The translations under genes and the position numbers were made by a program. DNA of 13,185 nucleotides, from positions 1-13,185 of the forward strand of contig DMRT01000049.1 in assembly GCA_003455235.1 (NCBI GenBank), written 5' to 3'. Below, in pieces: positions 6,886 through 13,185 of this stretch; the first letter of the stretch is position 1, and each line of letters begins with the position of its first letter. The notes below the pieces were generated by a model. It was not told where the DNA came from. It searched no databases and saw nothing but the letters and a program-made list of their open reading frames with translations. The DNA comes from Chitinophagaceae bacterium. GTDB taxonomy: Bacteria > Bacteroidota > Bacteroidia > Chitinophagales > Chitinophagaceae.

Positions 6886-7932
6886 ATGAAAAGGACCCAT
6901 TGCAAAATAGCGTTCAATGATTTTCCCTTGATGCTTTTTGCAATTCCTGTACTCAGCTTTATTGTTCCCATTGTATTCTTTGGCTGCCGTTTCAACCGGC
7001 AGCCCTACTTAAGCTGGTCACAATATATTATCACGTTTGTGGTGGTAACCCTCCTTTGGGCAGGTGCCCGGTATATCCTGATATGGTGCCGCACCCGTTA
7101 CCCGCTTTTTAAACAGGTACGCAAGCGGCTTTTCATTCAGTCATCTGCCATGCTGGGCTTTACCATTGCAGGCGATAACCTGCTTCATTTCATCATTGTG
7201 CGGTTTATATATTCGGGTGGCAGCATTGCCCTTTTTGATACCGATGAGCTAATCAACAGAACAGCGGCTGATGTGTTTTGTGTAATTACAATCATGTGCA
7301 TTTACGAAAGCATCTATTTCATGCATGCACTGAAAGATTCTGTGCAAGAAACTGAAATGCTGAAACGGGAAAGCCTGCAGGCACAGCTGAACGCATTACG
7401 TACACAGGTGAATCCTCATTTTCTTTTCAACAACCTGAACACCCTCAGTTCGCTGATACCCGAAAACCCGAAGCATGCGGTGGACTTCGTTCAGCAGCTG
7501 TCCAAAGTATACCGTCATATCCTGGAAGTAAAGGATGAAAAAAGCATTTCACTCAAAGATGAACTGGAAGTACTGCATGCCTACAGCTTCCTACTGAAAA
7601 CAAGGTTTGGCAATAACCTGGAAGTACATATTAATATCCCCGAAGAAAAAATGAACCGGAAGATCGTTCCCCTTTCGCTGCAGATACTGATGGAGAATGC
7701 CATCAAACACAATGTCGTTTCATCCGACAAGCCTTTACAGATAGATGTTTTTACCGACCACGGAAGTCTGGTCCTGAGCAATAACCTGCAGGTAAAGAAG
7801 CAGGTGAGCGAATCCACCGGCATCGGGCTCAACAATATACGCAACCGGTATAAACTCCTGGGCGATGAAGAGGTGAAGGTGACCGAAGATGAAAACAGTT
7901 TCACCGTTTCCATTCCACTCATTGAACATTGA
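6886..7932 (+). CDS. LytS/YehU-type sensor histidine kinase
   Basis: This 348-residue inner-membrane kinase has four predicted helices (about residues 13-34, 46-67, 87-109, 126-147), a short coiled-coil linker rich in Glu, Leu and Gln (about 148-175) and a His_kinase (PF06580) domain with the phospho-acceptor H178 in NPHFLFNNLNTLSSL. The ATPase part has the N-box MENAIKHN (269-276) and the G-loop STGIGLNNIRNRY (310-322). No extracellular sensor domain is present, so the signal is probably sensed through the membrane helices. It autophosphorylates and passes the phosphate to the regulator encoded 1 base downstream. A TATCTTTA element at 6874-6881, one base off the TAnnTTTG consensus, ends 4 bases before the ATG and could give a leaderless transcript, though no -33 TTG is seen. 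Confidence 0.92.
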   Translation: MKRTHCKIAFNDFPLMLFAIPVLSFIVPIVFFGCRFNRQPYLSWSQYIITFVVVTLLWAGARYILIWCRTRYPLFKQVRKRLFIQSSAMLGFTIAGDNLLHFIIVRFIYSGGSIALFDTDELINRTAADVFCVITIMCIYESIYFMHALKDSVQETEMLKRESLQAQLNALRTQVNPHFLFNNLNTLSSLIPENPKHAVDFVQQLSKVYRHILEVKDEKSISLKDELEVLHAYSFLLKTRFGNNLEVHINIPEEKMNRKIVPLSLQILMENAIKHNVVSSDKPLQIDVFTDHGSLVLSNNLQVKKQVSESTGIGLNNIRNRYKLLGDEEVKVTEDENSFTVSIPLIEH

Positions 7933-7933
7933 C

Positions 7934-8695
7934 ATGCGGGTACTCATTATAGAAGACGAAACACCGGCCGCCAACAGGCTCGAGAAAATGCTCCTGAACC
8001 TGGACAGTGACCTGGTGGTACTGAACAGGCTCGACAGCGTGGAGTCAGCCGTACGGTACCTTATATCCGCCGAAGACGGGATCGATCTTATCTTTATGGA
8101 CATCCAGCTGGCCGACGGGCTGAGTTTCGACATCTTTGAGCAGGCTGCTATTTCAGCGCCCGTCATTTTTACCACCGCATTTGACCAGTACACGTTAAAA
8201 GCATTTAAGGTGAACAGCATCGATTACCTGCTTAAGCCGATCGATGAAAACGAACTGGAACAGGCCCTGGCCAAATTCCGGAAGCTATACCAGAAAAAGA
8301 ACAGCAACTACCCGGAAAAACTGCTGAAGCTGGTGCAGGAGATGAACGCTGCCAGGTACAAGGAACGTTTGCTCATTAAAAGAGGTCAGCAGCTGAGCTA
8401 CCTGAAGACAGGCTCGGTGGCCTATTGTTTTGCAGACGGAAAACTTTGTTATGCCGTAGACTTCAATGGGACAAAGTACCTATTGGAAAGCAATCTTTCA
8501 CAACTGGAAGAACAATTACATCCCGGCGATTTCTACCGCATTAACCGGCACCTGCTGGTAAATATTGAAGCCGTAAAAAAAGTACATACCTGGCTCGGCG
8601 GACGATTAAAGATAGAAGTACAGCCAGCCGCACTTGCAGAAACCATCGTAAGCCGCGAACGGGTAAACGGTTTTAAAGACTGGTTGGGGAAATAA
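7934..8695 (+). CDS. LytTR-family response regulator
   Basis: This is a 253-residue DNA-binding regulator paired with the kinase upstream. The receiver domain (1 to about 120) shows the acidic pair at E7-D8, phospho-acceptor D56 in FMDIQ, the switch threonines T80/T81 and K101 in LLKPID. The C-terminal LytTR domain (about 134-253) begins LLIKRGQQLSYLK and contains DFYRINRHLLVN, the typical core. I place the start at the ATG at 7934, giving MRVLIIEDE, rather than at an in-frame ATG inside the kinase gene at 7889, because it matches normal receiver starts and leaves a 1-base gap after the kinase stop. The gene ends only 2 bases from the stop of the convergent lipA gene. Confidence 0.93.
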   Translation: MRVLIIEDETPAANRLEKMLLNLDSDLVVLNRLDSVESAVRYLISAEDGIDLIFMDIQLADGLSFDIFEQAAISAPVIFTTAFDQYTLKAFKVNSIDYLLKPIDENELEQALAKFRKLYQKKNSNYPEKLLKLVQEMNAARYKERLLIKRGQQLSYLKTGSVAYCFADGKLCYAVDFNGTKYLLESNLSQLEEQLHPGDFYRINRHLLVNIEAVKKVHTWLGGRLKIEVQPAALAETIVSRERVNGFKDWLGK

Positions 8696-8697
8696 GT

Positions 8698-9618
8698 TTA
8701 TTGATTTTTTTCTTCCTGCCACCGGGCACGCCCCCACCCGGGTATCACATGTTTTTCGCTGTGATAAGAAGAACGAACCAACGGGCCGCTTTCCACATAA
8801 TCAAAACCAAGGTCATACCCGATTTCCCTGAATTCGGCGAATTCATCGGGATGAACGAAACGGGCAACGGGTAAATGTTTTTTAGTGGGTTGTAGATATT
8901 GCCCGATGGTCACCACATCCACCCGGCTTTCTTTGAGGTCTTTCAGTGTTTGTATCACTTCTTCTTTTGTTTCACCCAGGCCCAGCATGATACCGCTTTT
9001 GGTACGCATGCCCCCTGCTTTGAGTATACGCAGCGTTTCCATGCTGCGCCGGTATTTGGCCTGAATGCGCACCTGCCGGGTAAGGCGTTCGGTTGTTTCA
9101 ATATTATGACTCACTACTTCCGGGGCCGCCTCTATCACCCGCTGTATGTTTTCTTTTTCTCCTTTAAAATCGGGAATCAGTGTTTCAAGTGTGGTTTCCG
9201 GGTTCAGAGCCTTTACTGCCTTGATGGTGTTGTACCAGATGATAGAACCACCGTCTTTCAGCTCATCCCGGTCAACAGACGTAATCACCGCATGTTTCAC
9301 CTTCATCAGGTTAATGGCTTCTGCCACCCGCTGCGGCTCATCCCAGTCCACTTCCAGTGGCCGGCCCGTTGCTACATTGCAAAACCCGCAGCTGCGGGTG
9401 CAGATATTGCCGAGTATCATGAACGTGGCGGTTCCTTCGCCCCAGCATTCGCCCATGTTGGGACAGTTGCCGCTTTCGCAGATCGTGTGCAGTTTATGGG
9501 TATCAACTAAATTCCGCACGTGGCGGTATTCTTCACCGATGGGTAATTTTACCCGCAGCCAGTTCGGCTTTTTGGGTTTCTGCTCAACAACTCCGTCGAT
9601 TACGGGTAATTCGGTCAT
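8698..9618 (-). CDS. lipA: Lipoyl synthase
   Basis: This radical SAM enzyme inserts two sulfurs into protein-bound octanoyl groups to make lipoyl cofactors for pyruvate and 2-oxoglutarate dehydrogenases and the glycine cleavage system. The 306-residue length is normal. The auxiliary [4Fe-4S] cluster motif CX4CX5C is at C47, C52 and C58 ([12 protein letters not shown]), and the radical SAM CX3CX2C motif is at C73, C77 and C80 (CTRSCGFC). The conserved C-terminal RSSYHSEKH serine region, which supplies a cluster ligand, is present. The octanoyltransferase gene lipB is not in the window. An outer-membrane protein gene ends 26 bases upstream on the same strand, so the two may share a transcript. 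No terminator separates it from the convergent response-regulator gene. Confidence 0.97.
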   Translation of the reverse strand: MTELPVIDGVVEQKPKKPNWLRVKLPIGEEYRHVRNLVDTHKLHTICESGNCPNMGECWGEGTATFMILGNICTRSCGFCNVATGRPLEVDWDEPQRVAEAINLMKVKHAVITSVDRDELKDGGSIIWYNTIKAVKALNPETTLETLIPDFKGEKENIQRVIEAAPEVVSHNIETTERLTRQVRIQAKYRRSMETLRILKAGGMRTKSGIMLGLGETKEEVIQTLKDLKESRVDVVTIGQYLQPTKKHLPVARFVHPDEFAEFREIGYDLGFDYVESGPLVRSSYHSEKHVIPGWGRARWQEEKNQ

Positions 9619-9644
9619 CCGGAAAAATATAGGTGGTAATAATG

Positions 9645-10436
9645 TTATTTTCTTCGTCCAAACTCCACGGCCACAAATGCCGTGAAAAAAAACTGTTTTT
9701 GTTTATTGTACAGCATCTGGGGGATCTTCTTTGCGTAAAACTCACCGGTAACACCCACTTCCAATGCAGATACCAGGTCGTTAAAACGACCATAGTCGAA
9801 CCGGAGTGCCGGTTTTATATATAGACCGGGCGTCATCTTCAGGTGGTTCCATCCCCTTCCTAAATTCGGCCCGCCATAATACGGCCCGTTCACAAAAAGC
9901 AGGCTGTCTTCCGAATCATACCGCACATAGGTTCTTTGCCCGGCCTTATCCACTTCCACTTCATAGGCCCGTAAAAGTCCGAGCGCCAGGCCACCGCCAA
10001 TATTACCGGTAATGGCCACCCCGTTCTTATTGCTTTTGTTGCCGAGCAGGTATTGCAGTTGCACACCCAGTTTTACCGGGTAAAAATAATTCAGCTTGCC
10101 ATAGATCAGCGGGGCGGTAGATGCCAGGGGGTTGCTTTGCTTCTCTTCTTTCTGGTGTTTGCGTTCGCTTATTTCAACCTGGTACAGCATGGATCGCTTC
10201 ACCGATTTGGCATAACCTTTTTCAAAGAATAAACCATACCCATCGGATACCAGCTTTACGCCGAATAAAAAATGCTTTTTGTAGGCAATCACCCCTTCTT
10301 CCTCGGCCCTGATCATGGCATTGACCTTTGCCCGTTTCTCTTCCTTCCTGGTTTTACGGGTGTTTTTGTTTGTTTGCTGGGCAAAAACAGCAAGCGACAA
10401 ACTGACCAGGGCGGTGAGGATCACGATTCTTTTCAT
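9645..10436 (-). CDS. Probable outer-membrane beta-barrel protein
   Basis: This 263-residue protein has a signal peptide ([19 protein letters not shown], cleavage before QQT), then a very basic and acidic stretch (about 21-45, rich in Lys, Arg and Glu). The rest has alternating short strands with aromatic and glycine residues: [80 protein letters not shown] and a final [16 protein letters not shown]. The aromatic-rich terminal strand fits an outer-membrane barrel. No named family is recognised and there is no obvious catalytic motif. It lies just upstream of lipA on the same strand; shared transcription is likely, but a functional link to lipoate is unknown. Confidence 0.75.
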   Translation of the reverse strand: MKRIVILTALVSLSLAVFAQQTNKNTRKTRKEEKRAKVNAMIRAEEEGVIAYKKHFLFGVKLVSDGYGLFFEKGYAKSVKRSMLYQVEISERKHQKEEKQSNPLASTAPLIYGKLNYFYPVKLGVQLQYLLGNKSNKNGVAITGNIGGGLALGLLRAYEVEVDKAGQRTYVRYDSEDSLLFVNGPYYGGPNLGRGWNHLKMTPGLYIKPALRFDYGRFNDLVSALEVGVTGEFYAKKIPQMLYNKQKQFFFTAFVAVEFGRRK

Positions 10437-10464
10437 GTAAGCTTTTTACTGTCGTAAATTTATG

Positions 10465-10501
10465 CAAAAATAGGGTGTCGTCAGTAAAGATGATACATTT
10501 G
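10465..10501. promoter_or_regulatory. Facing -7 elements in the divergent outer-membrane protein/OsmC promoter region
   Basis: The minus strand carries TATTTTTG (10472-10465) ahead of the outer-membrane protein gene, and the plus strand carries TACATTTG (10494-10501) ahead of the OsmC gene. Both match TAnnTTTG exactly and are separated by 21 bases, so the two promoters would overlap. Neither has a convincing TTG at the -33 position, which lowers confidence. Confidence 0.35.
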
Positions 10502-10557
10502 CGGCAAGAACCGCTGCATTTACACGCATAAACTCCTTAAATAATAAATTTTAACAA

Positions 10558-10965
10558 ATGACTGCCTCCATCCTTTACAAAGGTGATCTCCGTTGCGAAT
10601 GCACCCACCTGCAAAGCGGCACCGTAATAGAAACGGATGCTCCCACGGATAACCGCGGCAAGGGCCAACGCTTCAGTCCAACCGACACCGTTTGTGTGGC
10701 CCTGGCAACCTGCATCATCACCACCATGGGCATCCGGGCACAGGACATGAATATCGACCTGGCCAATACCTCTATTTCGGTTACCAAGCATATGCTGAGC
10801 GACCCAAGGCGCATCGGCAGGATTGATGTAATCCTTCAACTTCCCTCCACCCTTCAGCTTGATGAAAAAGACAGGATCGTTTTAGAACGGACCGGCGACA
10901 ACTGCCCGGTTATGAAAAGCCTGCACCCCGATATCCAGGCCAATGTTGAATACCGGTGGGCATAA
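10558..10965 (+). CDS. OsmC-family protein
   Basis: OsmC/Ohr proteins are small dimeric cytoplasmic thiol peroxidases that reduce organic hydroperoxides; some members have other or unknown roles. The 135-residue length is typical. The two family cysteines are seen: C52 in the helical ALATCIITTMG segment and C116 in GDNCPVMKSL, the usual peroxidatic/resolving pair. RFSPTDTV (39-45) corresponds to the family's conserved segment before the first helix. It is closer to the OsmC/YhfA side than to Ohr, judging by the NCPVMKSLHP ending. The gene stands alone, divergent from the outer-membrane protein gene and convergent with the DUF2851 gene. Its start has an A/T-rich leader and no Shine-Dalgarno sequence. 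Confidence 0.9.
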   Translation: MTASILYKGDLRCECTHLQSGTVIETDAPTDNRGKGQRFSPTDTVCVALATCIITTMGIRAQDMNIDLANTSISVTKHMLSDPRRIGRIDVILQLPSTLQLDEKDRIVLERTGDNCPVMKSLHPDIQANVEYRWA

Positions 10966-11011
10966 TCTTCTTGAATGCTTTTACAGTAATGCCAGTTGAT
11001 CAGACCATCCA

Positions 11012-12268
11012 TCAGCTCCTGAGCAGTTTATTGCCTATTGCACAATCGAGGCAGCGTTTCCGGTCGCAATAGGTATTTTTCAGCTGTAACAAAGCCTGCG
11101 AGTCAAAAGCGTTTGTATTGGGTACTCCCAGGGAAGCAAACCCATCAGTAATACTGTTTTGTTCGGCGTCTGTTTCTTCCAGCCACCGGAGCGCTTTGTC
11201 TTTATACGCCTGTTCATGCTGCCATAAACCATACGCAAATACAAGGGGCACCACCGTATTGATGAGCAGGCTGCGAAGCATTTGGCTACCCGTATGTTTC
11301 TTTTTGAACCGGGAGGTTTCGCCAAACACATAATGGGTATTCCAGTATTCGCTGGCGGTAACGGATAGCATTTTAGTAACCGGCTCCGGACCAGGGGATT
11401 CCTTTATAAGAGAAAACAGGCGACTGCATTGATGCAGCAACATGGCCAGCTGGGCCAGCCGTATAGTTGGAAAATTAGAAGGCCGCATCCGTAAAAGAAC
11501 CAGCCGGGTACTGACGGGTTTTAGTTTGTATTTTTGCTGAAGAAAGCGGTATTCACGCTGCAGTGTACAGGGATAGGCTTCTTCAAAAATAGTTTCCAGC
11601 AGGCCTGCCTGACCAAACAGCAGGGCTTCCAGCTGCAGAAGCTGGTGACGGTGTTTGGCAACCAGGCTGAATGGTACCGACCGGGCAATGGCTTCAAATG
11701 CGGTGCTGTTCAGCTTCGCCCCGAAATTTTTTGCCATCAGCCACCACAATGTTTCTTCCCAGTGGTTATTGGTTGCCGCCAGGAATTTGAAGATGCCTGT
11801 TGTTTTTACCTGCAGCCTTTCTATCAGCAGGCGTTCTTTCCACGCAACCCAGGTAATTGTATTCACCTGCCGGATATTTCCTCCGCAGGGAATGAACGAA
11901 CCGGTATTCATTAATTCTTCATACCTGCTCAGCAGAATTTTTGGTACTTTATCCTGCAGCACCAGCGTGGAAAAAGGAAGGCCGGTGCCGGTATCGTGTT
12001 CCCACACCACGTGCAGAATTACATTATTGAAGTTTGGATCCTGGCTATGGCCGTGATTGTTCCACCCCGAACTGCAGATATGCAGTTCGATGCTGCCGGC
12101 CCAAACGGTTTTACCCAGACGGATCTTGGCATCGGTGAAGTCGGGCCCCTGGTTGCTGTTGTAAATGCCTGGTTGTATTACCTGCAGGCTTTCCCCTTCT
12201 GCAGTGGTAAGCTGTTTGGAATTGAAGTATTGAAACTGCCAGATGAATTGAAGCAGGCGCTCGGTCAT
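11012..12268 (-). CDS. DUF2851-family protein of unknown function
   Basis: This 418-residue protein matches DUF2851, a Bacteroidota family with no known function. The N-terminus has the family signature LLQFIWQFQYFN, then GPDFTDAKIRLG (41-52), W56-AGSIELH (56-63), SSGWNNHGH (66-74) and NVILHVVWEHD (82-92). A long helical middle follows (about 110-390). The C-terminus carries a cysteine cluster, C401-x4-C406-x2-C409 (YCDRKRCLDCAIG), which could bind a metal. There is no signal peptide or membrane segment, so it is cytoplasmic. The order PD-x17-E-x-H near the N-terminus resembles a PD-(D/E)XK nuclease core, an inference discussed in the findings. The gene follows maf on the same strand after a 95-base gap that holds only a weak hairpin. 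Confidence 0.88.
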   Translation of the reverse strand: MTERLLQFIWQFQYFNSKQLTTAEGESLQVIQPGIYNSNQGPDFTDAKIRLGKTVWAGSIELHICSSGWNNHGHSQDPNFNNVILHVVWEHDTGTGLPFSTLVLQDKVPKILLSRYEELMNTGSFIPCGGNIRQVNTITWVAWKERLLIERLQVKTTGIFKFLAATNNHWEETLWWLMAKNFGAKLNSTAFEAIARSVPFSLVAKHRHQLLQLEALLFGQAGLLETIFEEAYPCTLQREYRFLQQKYKLKPVSTRLVLLRMRPSNFPTIRLAQLAMLLHQCSRLFSLIKESPGPEPVTKMLSVTASEYWNTHYVFGETSRFKKKHTGSQMLRSLLINTVVPLVFAYGLWQHEQAYKDKALRWLEETDAEQNSITDGFASLGVPNTNAFDSQALLQLKNTYCDRKRCLDCAIGNKLLRS

Positions 12269-12314
12269 TACTTATAAAGTTTGAGGGTTGAAGTTATTCA
12301 GCGATTTACCTGAT

Positions 12315-12335
12315 AAAAGGGGTTAATTCCCCCCC
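12315..12335 (-). terminator. Weak hairpin between maf and the DUF2851 gene
   Basis: On the minus strand a G run, a 6-base AATTAA loop and CCCC are followed by TTTT, giving a short GC stem with a brief U tract 29 bases after the maf stop codon. The stem is only about 4 bp, so it may merely reduce read-through into the DUF2851 gene. Confidence 0.3.
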
Positions 12336-12363
12336 GGACAAACGCTTTTTTCAACATCAAACA

Positions 12364-12924
12364 TCAAACCTTTTCCAACGCCCTCACCACCCTGCTCACC
12401 GGCAATCCCATCACGTTATAAAAATCGCCTTTGATGGATTTAATGCCCACCACGCCGATCCACTCCTGGATGGCATAGGCGCCGGCCTTATCATACGGCT
12501 TATATTGATCTACGTAAAATTCAAGTTGTGCTTTGCTGAGCTCATGAAACTCCACATCGGTTGTTTCGGCAAATGCAATCTCGCTGCTGCCGGATAAAAT
12601 AACAACCCCCGTAATCACTTTGTGATGCTGCCCTGATAGTTTTGAAAGAATAGCAATGGCATCATCCCTGTCTTTGGGCTTGCCGATGATTTCACTGTTG
12701 AGCACCACGATGGTATCGGCTGCCAGGATGGGTTTGCCGGGAGCGGCAGATGCTTTTATTGCCAATGCTTTGTTGCGGGCAATGTGGATGGCTGTCTCTT
12801 CCACGGTAAGCGTGGCCGGGTAAGATTCGTCGGTTTCCTGTACCTGTATTTCGAAAGGAACTTCGGCCCATTCCAGTAATTGTTTGCGGCGTGGCGATTG
12901 TGAAGCGAGAATGATTTTTTGCAT
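12364..12924 (-). CDS. maf: Maf-type nucleoside triphosphate pyrophosphatase
   Basis: Maf proteins hydrolyse non-canonical or excess nucleoside triphosphates to monophosphates, helping keep the nucleotide pool clean; some affect septum formation. The 186-residue protein has the start motif ILASQSPRRKQLL (S8, R12, R13), the metal-binding LAADTIV (D70), IGKPKD (K82) and KPYDKAGAYAIQ (142-153). The last block fits the YhdE subgroup, which acts on dTTP and UTP, rather than the YceF subgroup; this is inference from motif type. It starts 12 bases after the stop of the prenyltransferase gene, so the two are very likely cotranscribed. Confidence 0.95.
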   Translation of the reverse strand: MQKIILASQSPRRKQLLEWAEVPFEIQVQETDESYPATLTVEETAIHIARNKALAIKASAAPGKPILAADTIVVLNSEIIGKPKDRDDAIAILSKLSGQHHKVITGVVILSGSSEIAFAETTDVEFHELSKAQLEFYVDQYKPYDKAGAYAIQEWIGVVGIKSIKGDFYNVMGLPVSRVVRALEKV

Positions 12925-12936
12925 AGGCTGCTACTG

Positions 12937-13185
12937 CTATGAATAAATTTTAAAAAAGATCATGGAAACCAATCCCGCCAGCATCACCAGTTTAATAACG
13001 GTGCTTAATTTATGATAATCTGCCGGGACCTGCGCCTGGTAAAGCTTGCGAAGTATCCATACCAGCGGTGCAATAAGCAGCACGATACTGTACCCCGCAC
13101 TCCAGTACCAGCCCAGCTGCAACACATAGACCTGCACCACGGCTATCATACCAATCAGCACTACCAGCCATACGGCCACAAAAAC
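12937..13185 (-). CDS. C-terminal part of a UbiA-family prenyltransferase (partial)
   Basis: The minus-strand frame is open from the window edge to a TAG at 12937-12939 and gives the last 82 residues of a membrane protein. An in-frame GTG at 13177-13179 could be called a start, but the frame continues upstream and the protein is probably much longer. Three hydrophobic helices are visible: VWLVVLIGMIAVVQVYVL, a WSAGYSIVLLIAPLVWIL helix and the final LVMLAGLVSMIFFKIY, joined by a loop with ADYHKLSTVIK. This resembles the C-terminus of UbiA-type prenyltransferases, in particular the geranylgeranylglycerol-phosphate geranylgeranyltransferase-like proteins that in my recollection often precede maf in Bacteroidota. 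The catalytic Asp-rich motifs lie outside the window, so the assignment rests on this tail and on the neighbour. Confidence 0.65.
   Translation of the reverse strand, partial: VFVAVWLVVLIGMIAVVQVYVLQLGWYWSAGYSIVLLIAPLVWILRKLYQAQVPADYHKLSTVIKLVMLAGLVSMIFFKIYS

Noticed and set aside
7889..7933. Upstream ATG start for the response regulator, overlapping the kinase gene
   Set aside because: It would add 15 residues ahead of the normal receiver start MRVLIIEDE; the ATG at 7934 fits the family and the 1-base gap.
8899..9510. 203-codon open frame antisense to lipA
   Set aside because: The translation is rich in Cys, His and Phe without a recognisable fold and mirrors the strongly conserved lipA sequence.
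10537..10839. Open frame antisense to the OsmC gene
   Set aside because: It lies fully opposite a confident OsmC gene and has no family resemblance.
12354..12367. Tandem ACATCAA repeat across the maf stop codon
   Set aside because: Two 7-base copies only; likely chance.
1..13185. CRISPR arrays, tRNA or rRNA genes, insertion sequences, phage or defence genes
   Set aside because: None seen on either strand by eye: no spaced repeats, no terminal inverted repeats with a transposase, no cloverleaf, and gaps between genes are all short.

Overview
The window looks like an ordinary chromosomal segment of a Bacteroidota bacterium, probably of the Chitinophagaceae or a near relative. The evidence is the gene content (a DUF2851 protein, a DUF4382 lipoprotein, a UbiA-type prenyltransferase followed by maf, a LytS/LytTR pair, a FucP-like sugar porter followed by a ROK kinase), starts without clear Shine-Dalgarno sequences, and several TAnnTTTG-type -7 elements. 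I see no mobile element, phage gene, CRISPR array, tRNA or rRNA, and no gene-free stretch longer than about 215 bases.

Layout from left to right. (1) The 3' end of an unidentified plus-strand gene, closed by a strong two-way hairpin terminator. (2) A minus-strand glycogen synthase gene (glgA) broken by one in-frame TAG. (3) Divergent from it, a plus-strand FucP-family sugar porter and a ROK-family sugar kinase, closed by a second two-way terminator. (4) A minus-strand group: a secreted phosphodiester-glycosidase-domain protein, a possible tiny hydrophobic peptide gene and a DUF4382 lipoprotein. (5) A plus-strand group: a small secreted protein, a four-helix LytS-type histidine kinase and its LytTR response regulator. 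(6) Minus-strand outer-membrane protein and lipoyl synthase genes, meeting the regulator gene tail to tail with 2 bases between stop codons. (7) A plus-strand OsmC-family gene. (8) A minus-strand run: a UbiA-family prenyltransferase cut by the window edge, maf, and a DUF2851 protein.

How the genes may work together. The porter, ROK kinase and glgA read as a sugar unit: import, phosphorylation to a hexose phosphate, and storage as glycogen. The kinase and regulator form a two-component system with a 1-base gap; its target cannot be read from the sequence. The remaining genes are general housekeeping (lipoate synthesis, nucleotide clean-up, isoprenoid ether-lipid type chemistry, organic-peroxide protection) and envelope proteins.

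I did not find a clearly new system. The points most worth a second look are the amber codon in glgA just before its catalytic glutamate, the ROK kinase lacking all three zinc cysteines, PD-(D/E)XK-nuclease-like spacing plus a C-terminal cysteine cluster in the DUF2851 protein, and a possibly frameshifted micro-gene next to the DUF4382 lipoprotein.
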